Of a DNA stretch of 64,000 nucleotides, positions 10,040 through 18,256 are shown piece by piece. The stretch is from Hyphomicrobiales bacterium (lineage in GTDB: Bacteria; Pseudomonadota; Alphaproteobacteria; Rhizobiales; Rhizobiaceae): NCBI GenBank assembly GCA_900471815.1, contig UICE01000001.1, positions 62,001-126,000 on the forward strand. The letters are read 5' to 3'. Position numbers and translations under genes: made by a program. The notes below the pieces were generated by a model, which ran no database searches, was not told the DNA's origin, and worked only from the letters and a program-made list of their open reading frames with translations. Numbering within the stretch: position 1 is the first letter of the stretch; every line of letters begins with the position of its first letter.

Positions 10040-10480
10040 TCAGGTCTTTTGCGGAACAGCCGGATTTGACGGCGCATCCTTGTTTTCGCCATCGAGTTCC
10101 TTGGCCAATCCCATGAAGCGCCGCATGAACTTTTCCATGTAGCTCAGGCCTTTTTCAAAATCCTCATCTGAAGGAAGATTATCGCGGACCACCGGCGGCA
10201 GCTTGCCGATTCCGGCCACCGTATCTTCCAGCTTGGCAACACGAGCCTTCAGATCGGCAATGTCTTCTTCGTAAAGCGTGCGTTCTTCCGCTGCAACTTT
10301 GCAGACCAGTTGGCCAAGCTTTTCATGACAGATCGACATTTCACCAGTTTTATTATTCATCCGGACATAACCGTCTGCGGTTTTCTCCAGCGAGTAACTT
10401 GTTGTTTCTTGTGCCGTTGCTGATCCTGCAAATAGCGATGCAGCAGCAAGAAAGGCGAATGGTGCGAGTGTGCGTGACAT
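10040..10480 (-). CDS. Secreted hypothetical protein with short coiled coil
   Basis: A 146-residue protein with a clear Sec signal peptide (MSRTLAPFAFLAAASLFAGSATA, cleavage likely after ATA at about residue 23), so it is probably periplasmic. The middle (about 65-90) has heptad spacing (EEDIADLKARVAKLEDTV). Two cysteines in the mature part (CHEKLGQLVC) could form a disulfide. I do not recognise a named domain. The flanking genes do not suggest a role. It is divergent from the DUF952 gene. Confidence 0.75.
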   Translation of the reverse strand: MSRTLAPFAFLAAASLFAGSATAQETTSYSLEKTADGYVRMNNKTGEMSICHEKLGQLVCKVAAEERTLYEEDIADLKARVAKLEDTVAGIGKLPPVVRDNLPSDEDFEKGLSYMEKFMRRFMGLAKELDGENKDAPSNPAVPQKT

Positions 10481-10614
10481 TGAGTTCCTCCAGCCTTTGC
10501 AGACGATCCATCATGATCAAACAATACGCCAAAAATCCGAAAACGACCGATATTTCTGTTATCGAGTGCAGTCTACGCTTTGCGCATGGCGGATTTGCGT
10601 CTAGTAAATCTGTA

Positions 10615-10962
10615 ATGACACAAATGATTTATAAGCTGACACCGCGTGCGCTTTGGCAGGTGGCCGAAAGTAAGGGTGTATTCGATGGCGCGCCTATCGA
10701 CCATGCCGATGGCTATATCCATTTTTCGACAGCAGAGCAGGTTCGGGAAACGGCCGACAAGCATTTTGCCGGACAAGATAATCTGCTTCTGGTCGCTGTA
10801 CGTGCCGACAGACTTGGTCAGGCGCTCAAATTCGAAGTATCGCGGGGCGGCGCCCTCTTCCCCCATCTTTATGCACTATTGCCGCTCGATGCTGTTGAAT
10901 GGGTAAAGCCGCTGCCTCTCGGCAGTGATGGCAAACACATATTTCCGGAGCTAACGGCATGA
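10615..10962 (+). CDS. DUF952 family protein
   Basis: A small cytosolic protein of about 115 residues with the DUF952 signature: IYKLTPRALW at the start, IDHADGYIHFSTAEQ with the conserved histidine and threonine, and RGGALFPHLY. Its function is unknown; the family is related to glutathione S-transferase-like or ADP-ribosyl-type folds only by prediction. The open frame extends back to 10399 but there overlaps the oppositely oriented secreted-protein gene, so ATG 10615 (or 10624) is preferred. Its TGA overlaps the pyrD start codon (ATGA), so the two genes are co-transcribed and translationally coupled. Confidence 0.87.
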   Translation: MTQMIYKLTPRALWQVAESKGVFDGAPIDHADGYIHFSTAEQVRETADKHFAGQDNLLLVAVRADRLGQALKFEVSRGGALFPHLYALLPLDAVEWVKPLPLGSDGKHIFPELTA

Positions 10963-12056
10963 GCGGCCTGTTTCAATCAATCGGTCGCAATCTGCTCTTC
11001 AAATTCGATCCGGAAGACGCTCACGGCCTTTCGATCAAGGCGCTCAAGACTGGCCTTGTCCCAGCCTGTGCCCCGATCAGCGACCCGGCATTGCGTGTCA
11101 ACGTAGCGGGCCTCGACTTTCCCAACCCGCTTGGCATGGCGGCTGGCTATGACAAGAACGCTGAAATTCCCGATGCCTTGCTCAAGCTCGGATTTGGATT
11201 TGCTGAAGTCGGCACGTTGACGCCGCTGCCCCAGGCGGGCAACCCAAAGCCACGTATTTTCCGTCTTGTCGAGGACGAGGCAGTGATCAATCGCCTTGGT
11301 TTCAACAATGGCGGGCACGATGCTGCATTTAAACGTCTGAGTGAGCGACGCGGGCGCGGCGGTATTGTCGGCGTCAACATTGGCGCGAATAAAGATTCCT
11401 CTGATCGGGTCGCCGATTATGTGGCGGGAATTCGCAAGTTCCATGATCTTGCAAGCTATTTCACCGTCAATATTTCATCACCAAACACGCCCGGCTTGCG
11501 GGATTTGCAAACTCGAGACAGCCTGAAAGAGTTGCTTGGCAAAGTTCTGGAAACGCGTGACGATCTCGCTGCGCGCTCTGGAGCCAAACGACCGGTTTTT
11601 CTCAAGATTGCACCGGATTTGCCCGATGCCAGCCTTGATGACATCGCGGCGGAAATTGCCTTGCATCCGCTCGATGGGCTTATCGTTTCCAATACTACAT
11701 TGGCTCGATCCGGCTTGAAGAATACCGGCAACGCTGCCCAATCCGGTGGCCTCTCAGGCCGTCCTGTTTTTGAGCGTTCAACGATCATACTCGCCAAAAT
11801 GCGTCAGCGGGTCGGCGTACGCCTTCCCATCATAGGCGTAGGCGGTATAGACAGCGCCGCAGCGGCGATCAGCAAAGTTCGCGCAGGAGCTGATCTTGTG
11901 CAACTTTATACCAGTATGATCTACCAAGGGCCGGGTCTTGCCGGCCAGATCATCAAGGAAATTTCGGCGATCATGCGCAGGGAAGCTATCTCCAATATTG
12001 CAGAATTGCGCGATCGCGATGTCAATGATTGGGCATCAAGAAGCACCCCAGACTAA
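10959..12056 (+). CDS. pyrD: Dihydroorotate dehydrogenase (quinone), class 2
   Basis: Oxidises dihydroorotate to orotate in pyrimidine synthesis, passing electrons through FMN to membrane quinone. The 365-residue length and an amphipathic N-terminal membrane-binding segment mark class 2. Motifs include GMAAGYDKN, GFAEVGTLTPLPQ, the catalytic-serine loop NISSPNTPGLRDLQ, and VSNTT and GVGGI of the FMN phosphate site. It starts within the ATGA overlap with DUF952. Its stop overlaps the stop of the convergent MATE gene by 4 nt. Confidence 0.97.
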   Translation: MSGLFQSIGRNLLFKFDPEDAHGLSIKALKTGLVPACAPISDPALRVNVAGLDFPNPLGMAAGYDKNAEIPDALLKLGFGFAEVGTLTPLPQAGNPKPRIFRLVEDEAVINRLGFNNGGHDAAFKRLSERRGRGGIVGVNIGANKDSSDRVADYVAGIRKFHDLASYFTVNISSPNTPGLRDLQTRDSLKELLGKVLETRDDLAARSGAKRPVFLKIAPDLPDASLDDIAAEIALHPLDGLIVSNTTLARSGLKNTGNAAQSGGLSGRPVFERSTIILAKMRQRVGVRLPIIGVGGIDSAAAAISKVRAGADLVQLYTSMIYQGPGLAGQIIKEISAIMRREAISNIAELRDRDVNDWASRSTPD

Positions 12057-13408
12057 TCGGCAAACTGTACGCGTGCTCTGCTGGGCAAGATGTATAAGAG
12101 CGATATTCCACGCAGTCCGAGAAACAGGTACAAGGCAAGCCATAGCCCGTGATTGCCCAAATATTTCGGCAATATGAAATAGGCCACAAAATAGCCCAGC
12201 AATGACAGAACCATCATGTTGCGCATATCGCGTGACCAGGTTGCGCCGATAAATACGCCGTCCATATGGAACGCCAACAGGCCGACGACCGGCGATAGGG
12301 CCGCCCAGGGCAAATAGATCGCGGCAAGAGCCTGCACGTCCGGTGATTTGATCAGCACCGCGACAATGGCATTGCCATAGATCAGAAAAAACAGCGCCAT
12401 GAGGGATGCAAGCACCATCCCCCACAAAAATGACAGCCTGATACCACGGTCAAATGCCGGGCGATAATGCGCACCCACGGCTCGCCCGGCAATCTGTTCT
12501 GCGGCAGTGGTAACGCCATCGATCAAATTGCCCGAGATCAGCAGGAAATTCATCAGGACAGCATTGGTTGCAAGCGTTACAGCGCCTGCTTCCGTCCCTG
12601 CGCGCGTGAAATAGGTATAGGCGATCAATAAGAAGAACGAACGCAACATGATATCGCGATTGACGGTAAACATCCTGCGTATTTCGTGCATATCCAGAAT
12701 GCGCGCGCGGGATGGATTGGGTACAGAACGAAACTGCCTGTAAACGAGGGCGAGCCCGACAAGAAGCGCGGCGGTTTCGCCAAGCACTGTGCCCCATGCA
12801 ATACCCACGACGCCCCATCCCATAACAAGTCCGAGCCAGATCGTCATGACGACATTGATGCCGTTCAGCAGGAATTGAAGATAAAGACCCTGCATCGCCT
12901 TGCCTTGCCCCAAAAGAAGGCCGAGTACCACAAAATTGCCAAGCGCCATGGGCGAGGAAAGCAACCGGATCGATACATATGTCGATATGGCATCGGCGAT
13001 TGCCTTACCCGGATTCATGAAACTGATCGTAGCACTGAGGATAAGTGGCGTTGCCGCTATAAAGACCAGTCCCGCAACAACCGCGATGCCGATAGCGCGC
13101 CAGAAGACCGCCTGTTGCTCAATATTGTCGTGCCGCCCCATGGCTTGCGCAACCAGCCCGGTCGTCCCGGCGCGCAGGAAGTTCATGGTCGAAAACAGAA
13201 AATCGAAGACCAACGCCCCAATGGCAAGACCACCCAGCAAATGCGGATCACCAAGCTGACCAACCACGGCAGTATCGACGAGCCCCAGCAATGGCGTTGT
13301 CAGCGATGCCAGCATTACTGGAATGGTAATGGCCAACATGAGGCGATTCGTTACCTCAAAGGGACGAATAGTTTTTGAACTGAGAACAGGTGGCGTATCG
13401 ATCATCAT
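12053..13408 (-). CDS. MATE-family multidrug/metabolite exporter (DinF-like)
   Basis: A 451-residue inner-membrane protein with about 12 hydrophobic segments in two related halves, as in MATE cation antiporters. The first helix region has TTPLLGLVDTAVVGQLG, the hallmark of DinF-type MATE proteins. The substrate cannot be predicted. Two adjacent ATG codons (13408 and 13405) could start translation. The CAP-domain gene lies upstream on the same strand, about 90 nt away. Confidence 0.92.
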   Translation of the reverse strand: MMIDTPPVLSSKTIRPFEVTNRLMLAITIPVMLASLTTPLLGLVDTAVVGQLGDPHLLGGLAIGALVFDFLFSTMNFLRAGTTGLVAQAMGRHDNIEQQAVFWRAIGIAVVAGLVFIAATPLILSATISFMNPGKAIADAISTYVSIRLLSSPMALGNFVVLGLLLGQGKAMQGLYLQFLLNGINVVMTIWLGLVMGWGVVGIAWGTVLGETAALLVGLALVYRQFRSVPNPSRARILDMHEIRRMFTVNRDIMLRSFFLLIAYTYFTRAGTEAGAVTLATNAVLMNFLLISGNLIDGVTTAAEQIAGRAVGAHYRPAFDRGIRLSFLWGMVLASLMALFFLIYGNAIVAVLIKSPDVQALAAIYLPWAALSPVVGLLAFHMDGVFIGATWSRDMRNMMVLSLLGYFVAYFILPKYLGNHGLWLALYLFLGLRGISLLYILPSRARVQFAD

Positions 13409-13497
13409 CTATGGCACCGGCATTGCAACCGGAATCAGCTGCTGTTTCTCTATGCCACCGCGCATCAAACCTTGCCAGAGTAATTGCGACAACTACC

Positions 13498-13992
13498 TTA
13501 GCTTGCAAGAACCAGCGCCCAGTATCGCTCTCCGCTACCACCCTTTGCCTCGGCATAGGCCAAGCCATAGCGTTTGAAACGAGCATCCAGCATATTGCGA
13601 CGATGCGGCGGGGACGCCATCCACATCGCGAAAAGCCGGTCGATGTCCATGCGCCCCATTGCAATATTCTCTGCAGCGGCACCATGAATTTCGTTGGTCT
13701 TGACCCGTGCTTCGAAACTCTTTCCCCAGCCCGTGGTGTGAACCATGCGCCCGGCCTTCGCCATATAGGCTGCCTGTTGTCCGGCTGCTCGCTCCAGAAT
13801 GGCATCGCTCTCCAAACCAGAAAGTCCATTGCCGTTACGAATATTATTGATGTTTGCGCTCGCAGAAGCCGAAGCGCCCATGCTGTTTCCGGCAGGCCCG
13901 ATGGTCTGACAGGCGGCCAGCGGGAGCAAGGTTCCAACGGCAGCCAGACCGATAAAGTGGCGGCGGGAAATTTGAAAACTGGTGTTTGGCAT
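13498..13992 (-). CDS. CAP (SCP/PR-1) domain lipoprotein
   Basis: A protein of about 164 residues. A twin-arginine-like N-terminus (SRRHFIG) leads into a lipobox, LAAC, so it is probably exported and lipid-anchored. The CAP domain spans roughly residues 45-160, with AENIAMG, WMASPPHRRNML (the conserved helix with histidine) and RYWALVLA. Bacterial CAP proteins have been linked to cell-wall or lipid binding. The open frame begins with TTG at 13998, but ATG 13992 has AAGGG upstream and is preferred. Confidence 0.87.
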   Translation of the reverse strand: MPNTSFQISRRHFIGLAAVGTLLPLAACQTIGPAGNSMGASASASANINNIRNGNGLSGLESDAILERAAGQQAAYMAKAGRMVHTTGWGKSFEARVKTNEIHGAAAENIAMGRMDIDRLFAMWMASPPHRRNMLDARFKRYGLAYAEAKGGSGERYWALVLAS

Positions 13993-14078
13993 GAGCAACC
14001 CTTGAATATCGAGCGCATGCGGGTAGCGCCCAATTATGGCTGCTTCACGTTAAAGCTGCTGTGCAAGTAATTTTTGTT

Positions 14079-14345
14079 TTACCGGCGGTAATTCAAAATC
14101 CGCAGGATGATGAAACATGGAACAACAACCGCTGCTCCAAGCAGCAAGTAGGATGCAAAACCTTCAATCGCCCCGAATCCGAGATTCCAGATACGCCGGA
14201 CGAAGTTTTCGACCCCGTAAACAATATCCATCGGTGACCAATTGAAGGCGCTCATGACGACGCCAACAACCAGCGAAACAATTATCAGTTTCAGCAATAC
14301 CCTTCCCGGCGTATCTCCCAAGAAACGGTTTGTGCGTTCTGACAT
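14079..14345 (-). CDS. Small integral membrane protein (DUF6460-like)
   Basis: An 88-residue inner-membrane protein with two hydrophobic helices (about 17-35 and 60-83) joined by a soluble loop. The pattern TPGRVLLKLIIVSLVVGVVMSAFNW resembles a conserved Hyphomicrobiales family annotated as DUF6460. It ends in a basic NYRR tail, consistent with a cytoplasmic C-terminus. No function is known, and it stands beside tRNA-Gly with no obvious partner. Confidence 0.8.
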   Translation of the reverse strand: MSERTNRFLGDTPGRVLLKLIIVSLVVGVVMSAFNWSPMDIVYGVENFVRRIWNLGFGAIEGFASYLLLGAAVVVPCFIILRILNYRR

Positions 14346-14438
14346 TTTAACTCCGGGGCTCGCTCTTCATCGCGATAACTCTTATGGCCTTTGCAGACTG
14401 CAATCAAGGCGGAGCTATCAGGCTTGAAGGTTTCAATC

Positions 14439-14512
14439 TGGAGCGGGTGAAGGGAATCGAACCCTCGTATTCAGCTTGGGAAGCTGCTGCTCTACCATTG
14501 AGCTACACCCGC
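14439..14512 (-). tRNA. tRNA-Gly (anticodon CCC), CCA encoded
   Basis: On the minus strand the 74-nt gene folds into a cloverleaf. The acceptor is GCGGGTG/CACCCGC, the D-arm GCTC..GAGC, the anticodon loop TTCCCAA with anticodon CCC (plus-strand 14478-14480), and the T-arm has loop TTCGATT. Discriminator T is followed by an encoded CCA. It reads GGG codons. Confidence 0.96.
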
Positions 14513-14572
14513 ATTACCTTATCAGGATCGGTTGAGCCCGGCTTTGTCAAGCCGGGCTTTAGCACCGTAAGT

Positions 14573-15664
14573 CTATTTGAAATGCTTGGAGAGTTTCAAG
14601 CCTTGAGCCTGATAGTTTGAACCGAGGTCGGTGCCGTAAAGCGCGGCTGGGCGTTCCAGCATATGCTCGTAGATCAGTCTTCCAACGATCTGCCCATGTT
14701 CAAGAATGAACGGCACCTCATGGCTGCGCACTTCCAGCACAGCACGGCTTCCTGTGCCTCCGGCAGCGGTATGTCCAAAGCCCGGATCGAAGAACCCTGC
14801 ATAGTGAACACGGAACTCACCAACCAGAGGATCAAAGGGCGTCATTTCAGCCGCATAGAGGGGGGGGACATGCACTGCCTCCCGGGAAACGAGAATATAG
14901 AACTCGTCTGGATCGAGCACGAGCTCGCGCGCACCGCGATCATGGATTGGTTCCCAAAAATCGAACAGATCGTGAGCGCCGCGCTTGTCGACATCGACCA
15001 CGCCCGTATGATGCTTGCCGCGATAACCGACCAGCCCGTTTGCATCGCCTGTCAAATCGATAGAAAGCGCTATACCTCCGCCCGATATATTCGGCGTCTC
15101 CGAAGCCACCAATATTTCATTGGCATGGAGCGCTGTCAGCTCAACTTCTTCCAATTGCGCCCTGCCTGTACGAAAACGTATCTGTGACAGCCTGGAGCCT
15201 GCTCTTGCAACGATAGGGAATGTGCGCGGGCTGACTTCCAGATAAAGTGGCCCCTTGTACCCTGCGGGCACCTTGTCGAATTCCTGCGCACCGTCGACTA
15301 TGACACGTGTGAAAATGTCGAGCCTGCCAGTTGAGCTTTTCGGATTGGCTGAAGCAGAAATGTCCGGCGGAAGATCGAGGCTTTCCAGAAGCGGGACGAT
15401 ATAGACACAGCCCGTTTCAAGAACAGCGCCCTCGCTCAGGTCGATCTCGTGCAGCTTTAGACGCTCCAGCTTCGACAAGACAGCCGTTCCAGGCCCCGGC
15501 ATGAAACTGGCGCGCACCCGATAGGCTTTGGTTCCAAGCCGCAAATCCAGGCTCGCCGGTTGAATTTGATCGCTGTCAAAATCACGCGCAGTCTTTAGCG
15601 ACCCCGCCTGATACAATGCCCTGATACCGTTATCGGCAAGAATGCCCGCTTGGTGTCTGCTCAT
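14573..15664 (-). CDS. dcd: dCTP deaminase, double-length alphaproteobacterial type
   Basis: Deaminates dCTP to dUTP for dTTP synthesis. At 363 residues it is about twice the classic Dcd (near 190), the form usual in alphaproteobacteria: two dUTPase-like beta-rich halves. In the first half SANPKSSTGRLDIFTR and VDGAQEFDKVP carry the nucleotide-binding and serine/arginine motif region. In the second, HYAGFFDPGFGH and RAVLEVRSHEVPF are the equivalents. It is transcribed divergently from metZ; 223 nt separate them, most of it metZ leader. Confidence 0.9.
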   Translation of the reverse strand: MSRHQAGILADNGIRALYQAGSLKTARDFDSDQIQPASLDLRLGTKAYRVRASFMPGPGTAVLSKLERLKLHEIDLSEGAVLETGCVYIVPLLESLDLPPDISASANPKSSTGRLDIFTRVIVDGAQEFDKVPAGYKGPLYLEVSPRTFPIVARAGSRLSQIRFRTGRAQLEEVELTALHANEILVASETPNISGGGIALSIDLTGDANGLVGYRGKHHTGVVDVDKRGAHDLFDFWEPIHDRGARELVLDPDEFYILVSREAVHVPPLYAAEMTPFDPLVGEFRVHYAGFFDPGFGHTAAGGTGSRAVLEVRSHEVPFILEHGQIVGRLIYEHMLERPAALYGTDLGSNYQAQGLKLSKHFK

Positions 15665-15751
15665 GTTAGCCGTTCAACCCCGTAAAACATGAGGAAAGCT
15701 TTAGCGTTTCACCCCGTTGACGCAAGCGCCAGAGAGGATTAAAGCAGTTTT

Positions 15752-15812
15752 ATCCCGTGGTGATTTGGCCGGCCGGCTTGCAGCCACGTAAAATAATTTG
15801 CTAAAAGAGGCC
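15752..15812 (+). ncRNA. SAM-II (metA-motif, SAM-alpha) riboswitch
   Basis: The conserved SAM-II core is plain: CGTGG (15756-15760) pairing with CCACG (15784-15788), the loop TGATTTGGCCG, the CGGCTTGCAG segment, and downstream GCTAAAAG (15800-15807) of the pseudoknot. The class senses S-adenosylmethionine and occurs before methionine genes in Hyphomicrobiales and relatives. Here it precedes metZ and is followed by a terminator, which suggests control by premature termination when SAM is abundant. Confidence 0.92.
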
Positions 15813-15822
15813 CGGTATCGTT

Positions 15823-15858
15823 CCGGCCTTTTTGCGAGACACGCAAGGCCGGTTTTTT
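15823..15858 (+). terminator. Leader terminator between SAM-II riboswitch and metZ
   Basis: The stem CCGGCC..TTGCG / CGCAA-GGCCGG has a three-T bulge on the left arm and a 5-nt loop, followed by TTTTTT (15853-15858). It sits between the riboswitch and the metZ start at 15888, so it is an attenuator and not a 3'-end terminator. CCGG-containing sequence in the aptamer and at 15811-15815 offers alternative pairing. Confidence 0.85.
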
Positions 15859-15887
15859 ATTGCCTGATCAGGCAGATTGAGAAGACG

Positions 15888-17096
15888 ATGCCAGAAGATA
15901 CAAAAATCGGGAACATTGCCCGCACGCTCCGCCCTGCCACTCAGCTCGTTCATGCCGGAACGCTTCGCTCCGGTTTTGGCGAGACATCCGAATCCCTGTT
16001 TCTGACGCAAGGGTTTGTCTATCCCAATGCAGAGGCGGCGGAAGCGCGCTTCAAGGGCGAAGAACCCGGTTTCATTTATTCGCGCTATGCCAACCCTACG
16101 ACAGACATGTTTGAAAAGCGCATGTGCGCCCTCGAGGGTGCCGAAGATGCACGCGCCACTGCATCGGGCATGGCAGCGGTCGCAGCGGCCATTATCTGTC
16201 AGGTCAAGGCCGGTGATCACGTGCTGGCCGCCCGCGCCATGTTCGGCTCGTGTCGGTATATCATCGAGACATTGTTGCCGCGCTATGGCGTGGACTTCAC
16301 CTTGATCGACGGTTCCAAAATTGAGAATTGGCAAAATGCCATTCGGCCGAATACAAAGGTCCTGTTCCTGGAGAGCCCGACAAATCCAACGCTTGAAGTC
16401 ATTGATATCAGCGCGGTGGCAGACGTCGCCAATTCAGTTGGCGCAAAACTTATCGTCGACAATGTGTTTGCCACACCGCTCTTCCAGAAGCCGCTCGAAC
16501 TTGGCGCGCATATCGTCGTTTATTCAACGACCAAGCATATTGATGGACAAGGCCGTTGCCTCGGCGGCATGATCCTTTCGGACAAGGCATGGATCGACGA
16601 AAACCTGCATGAATATTTCCGCCATACTGGTCCGGGCCTGAGCCCATTCAATTCATGGGTGATGCTCAAGGGTCTGGAAACACTATCCGTTCGTGTTCGG
16701 CAGCAAACTGAAAGTGCTGCGAAAATCGCAGACTTCCTTTCCACCCATTCCGCGATCTCGAAAGTCATCTATCCGGGGCGTGCGGACCATCCGCAAGCCG
16801 ATATTATTTCCCGGCAGATGAAGGGCGGCTCCACTTTGCTTGCCTTTGAAGTAAAGGGCGGCAAAAAGGCAGCATTCAAATTTGAGAATGCTCTTGAGAT
16901 TGTCCTGATTTCCAACAATCTGGGCGATTCAAAAAGCCTCGTTACGCATCCGACGACGACAACCCATAAGAACCTTACCGACGAAGCGCGGGCTGAGCTC
17001 GGAATTTCCGACGGATTATTGCGCTTGTCTGTCGGGCTGGAAGATGCTGACGACCTGATCGAAGATCTCGACATTGCATTGAAGGCTACTCTTTGA
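15888..17096 (+). CDS. metZ: O-succinylhomoserine sulfhydrylase
   Basis: PLP enzyme of the gamma-family that makes homocysteine from O-succinylhomoserine and sulfide, in methionine synthesis. It has 402 residues from ATG 15888 (MPEDTKIGNI), preceded by GAGAAG; the upstream extension of the frame runs through the riboswitch leader and is not translated. Motifs are GFIYSRYANPT, FLESPTNPTLEV and YSTTKHIDGQGRCLGG with the PLP lysine. O-acetylhomoserine as the donor cannot be excluded from sequence alone. It is controlled by the SAM-II switch upstream. Confidence 0.95.
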   Translation: MPEDTKIGNIARTLRPATQLVHAGTLRSGFGETSESLFLTQGFVYPNAEAAEARFKGEEPGFIYSRYANPTTDMFEKRMCALEGAEDARATASGMAAVAAAIICQVKAGDHVLAARAMFGSCRYIIETLLPRYGVDFTLIDGSKIENWQNAIRPNTKVLFLESPTNPTLEVIDISAVADVANSVGAKLIVDNVFATPLFQKPLELGAHIVVYSTTKHIDGQGRCLGGMILSDKAWIDENLHEYFRHTGPGLSPFNSWVMLKGLETLSVRVRQQTESAAKIADFLSTHSAISKVIYPGRADHPQADIISRQMKGGSTLLAFEVKGGKKAAFKFENALEIVLISNNLGDSKSLVTHPTTTTHKNLTDEARAELGISDGLLRLSVGLEDADDLIEDLDIALKATL

Positions 17097-17108
17097 TCGG
17101 GTAGCTGT

Positions 17109-17141
17109 CGCGCCGGGAATGAAACCGGCGCGGTTTGTCTC
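17109..17141 (+). terminator. Probable intrinsic terminator of metZ
   Basis: An 8-bp stem (CGCGCCGG / CCGGCGCG) with an 8-nt loop lies 12 nt after the metZ stop and is followed by a moderate T-rich tract, GTTTGTCTC. Confidence 0.65.
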
Positions 17142-17194
17142 ATTTGAAGCTCCCAAGCTGCGATCACAAATGATTTAGATTGAGAAGGTTGACG

Positions 17195-17213
17195 TCACGG
17201 CTTTGAGCCGTGA
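17195..17213. other. Perfect hairpin in the metZ-apaG gap
   Basis: TCACGGCT / AGCCGTGA is an 8-bp perfect inverted repeat with a 3-nt loop. It lies about 105 nt before apaG. No T-run follows, so it is more likely a leader hairpin or protein site than a terminator. Its role is unknown. Confidence 0.35.
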
Positions 17214-17317
17214 TATCAAATACATACGTCATGATGATTGTACTGATCGCGGGATACTTGAATTGCGCGTAATGCTTTCCGGATGAGATGGAGAAGGCTC
17301 ACGCGATGAGAGCAGGA

Positions 17318-17710
17318 ATGTATAAAGCCACCACGTGCGACATAGAGGTTAGTGTCGAACCGTTTTATCTGGAGGAGCAATCCGACCCGGCCGCGAGCCA
17401 TTATGTGTGGGGCTATCGTATAACCATCGCCAATGAATCTGAGCGTACGGTTCAATTGCGCTCCCGGTACTGGAAGATAACCGATGCCCATGGCCGCGTG
17501 GAAGAAGTAAGCGGCGCTGGCGTTATTGGAGAACAGCCCGTACTCAATCCAGGAGACAGTTTTCAGTATTCATCTGGTTGTCCGCTCAAAACCCCTTCGG
17601 GCGTCATGGTTGGACACTATGTCATGCAAACCAATGGCGGCGATCGTTTCAACATAGAGATTCCAGCATTTTCGCTTGATCTTCCCGATCAATTGCGGAC
17701 ATTAAACTGA
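17318..17710 (+). CDS. apaG: ApaG-domain protein
   Basis: A 130-residue single-domain protein with the immunoglobulin-like ApaG fold. Motifs include [48 protein letters not shown] and [10 protein letters not shown]. coli ApaG has been linked genetically to Co2+/Mg2+ efflux, but the biochemical role is unsettled. The open frame begins at 17288; ATG 17318 ([10 protein letters not shown]) matches the usual family start. The next small membrane gene follows within 14 nt, so they are probably co-transcribed. Confidence 0.92.
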   Translation: MYKATTCDIEVSVEPFYLEEQSDPAASHYVWGYRITIANESERTVQLRSRYWKITDAHGRVEEVSGAGVIGEQPVLNPGDSFQYSSGCPLKTPSGVMVGHYVMQTNGGDRFNIEIPAFSLDLPDQLRTLN

Positions 17711-17724
17711 TTATGGAAGAAATA

Positions 17725-18021
17725 ATGCAGGAAACCAACCGAACCCAATCCCCTTACGTCAAGGCGCTTAGCTGCTCCGCCATTGCCTTGTTGGTTGGAC
17801 TTACCGCGCTTTTTTTCGGATTTCGGCTTCCAAGCTTTACCACAAATGCAGAAGCCGCCAGCCAGCTCGTGGCACTCGTTGCCGTGCCCGGATTGATCGT
17901 TGGCCTGCTGGCCAAGAAATCAACCCGGCCATGGCCTTTGTGGTTGATTGTCAGCGCCTTTATCGTCCTGCTGATTGTGGTAACGATCGCACATGAAATG
18001 ACGACCGAGTTTCGAGCCTAG
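17725..18021 (+). CDS. Small hypothetical membrane protein
   Basis: About 98 residues with three hydrophobic stretches (about 16-32, 45-60 and 70-90), ending in a polar tail. No known domain is recognised. ATG 17725 has GGAAG five to six bases upstream; the alternative ATG 17713 adds four residues. It follows apaG closely on the same strand and converges with the phnA-like gene. Confidence 0.65.
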   Translation: MQETNRTQSPYVKALSCSAIALLVGLTALFFGFRLPSFTTNAEAASQLVALVAVPGLIVGLLAKKSTRPWPLWLIVSAFIVLLIVVTIAHEMTTEFRA

Positions 18022-18032
18022 GCTCTCACAGG

Positions 18033-18245
18033 TCAGGCCTTCTTGACGAACTCTGTCTTTAACACGAGCCCTTTTACCTGCTTCGTATTGCACTCAATTT
18101 CACCGTCGCGCCCATTCAAGCGGATATTCTTGACCAAGGTTCCCCGCTTGATTGTTTCCGACGTACCCTTAACTTTGAGATCCTTGATCAAGGTTACAGA
18201 ATCGCCGTCGGTCAGTTCGGCGCCGTTACTATCCCTGATTGTCAT
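18033..18245 (-). CDS. PhnA (YjdM)-domain protein
   Basis: A 70-residue protein matching the C-terminal beta-barrel domain of PhnA/YjdM, with DSNGAELTDGDSVTLIKDLKVKG and the basic strand KRGTLVKNIRL. The zinc-ribbon N-terminal half of E. coli YjdM is absent, which is common in alphaproteobacteria. Despite its historical name it is not established as a phosphonate enzyme. It lies 11 nt after hslO on the same strand and is probably its operon mate. Confidence 0.88.
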   Translation of the reverse strand: MTIRDSNGAELTDGDSVTLIKDLKVKGTSETIKRGTLVKNIRLNGRDGEIECNTKQVKGLVLKTEFVKKA

Positions 18246-18256
18246 AATGCGAATTC

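Noticed and set aside
10399-10614. Upstream extension of the DUF952 frame
   Set aside because: It overlaps the divergent secreted-protein gene, and DUF952 proteins begin near M-I-Y-K-L.
15798-15887. Upstream extension of metZ
   Set aside because: It runs through the riboswitch and terminator leader. ATG 15888 has its own ribosome-binding site and the family start.
17195-17213. Hairpin before apaG as a second SAM or metal riboswitch
   Set aside because: It is a simple 8-bp stem without conserved aptamer features.
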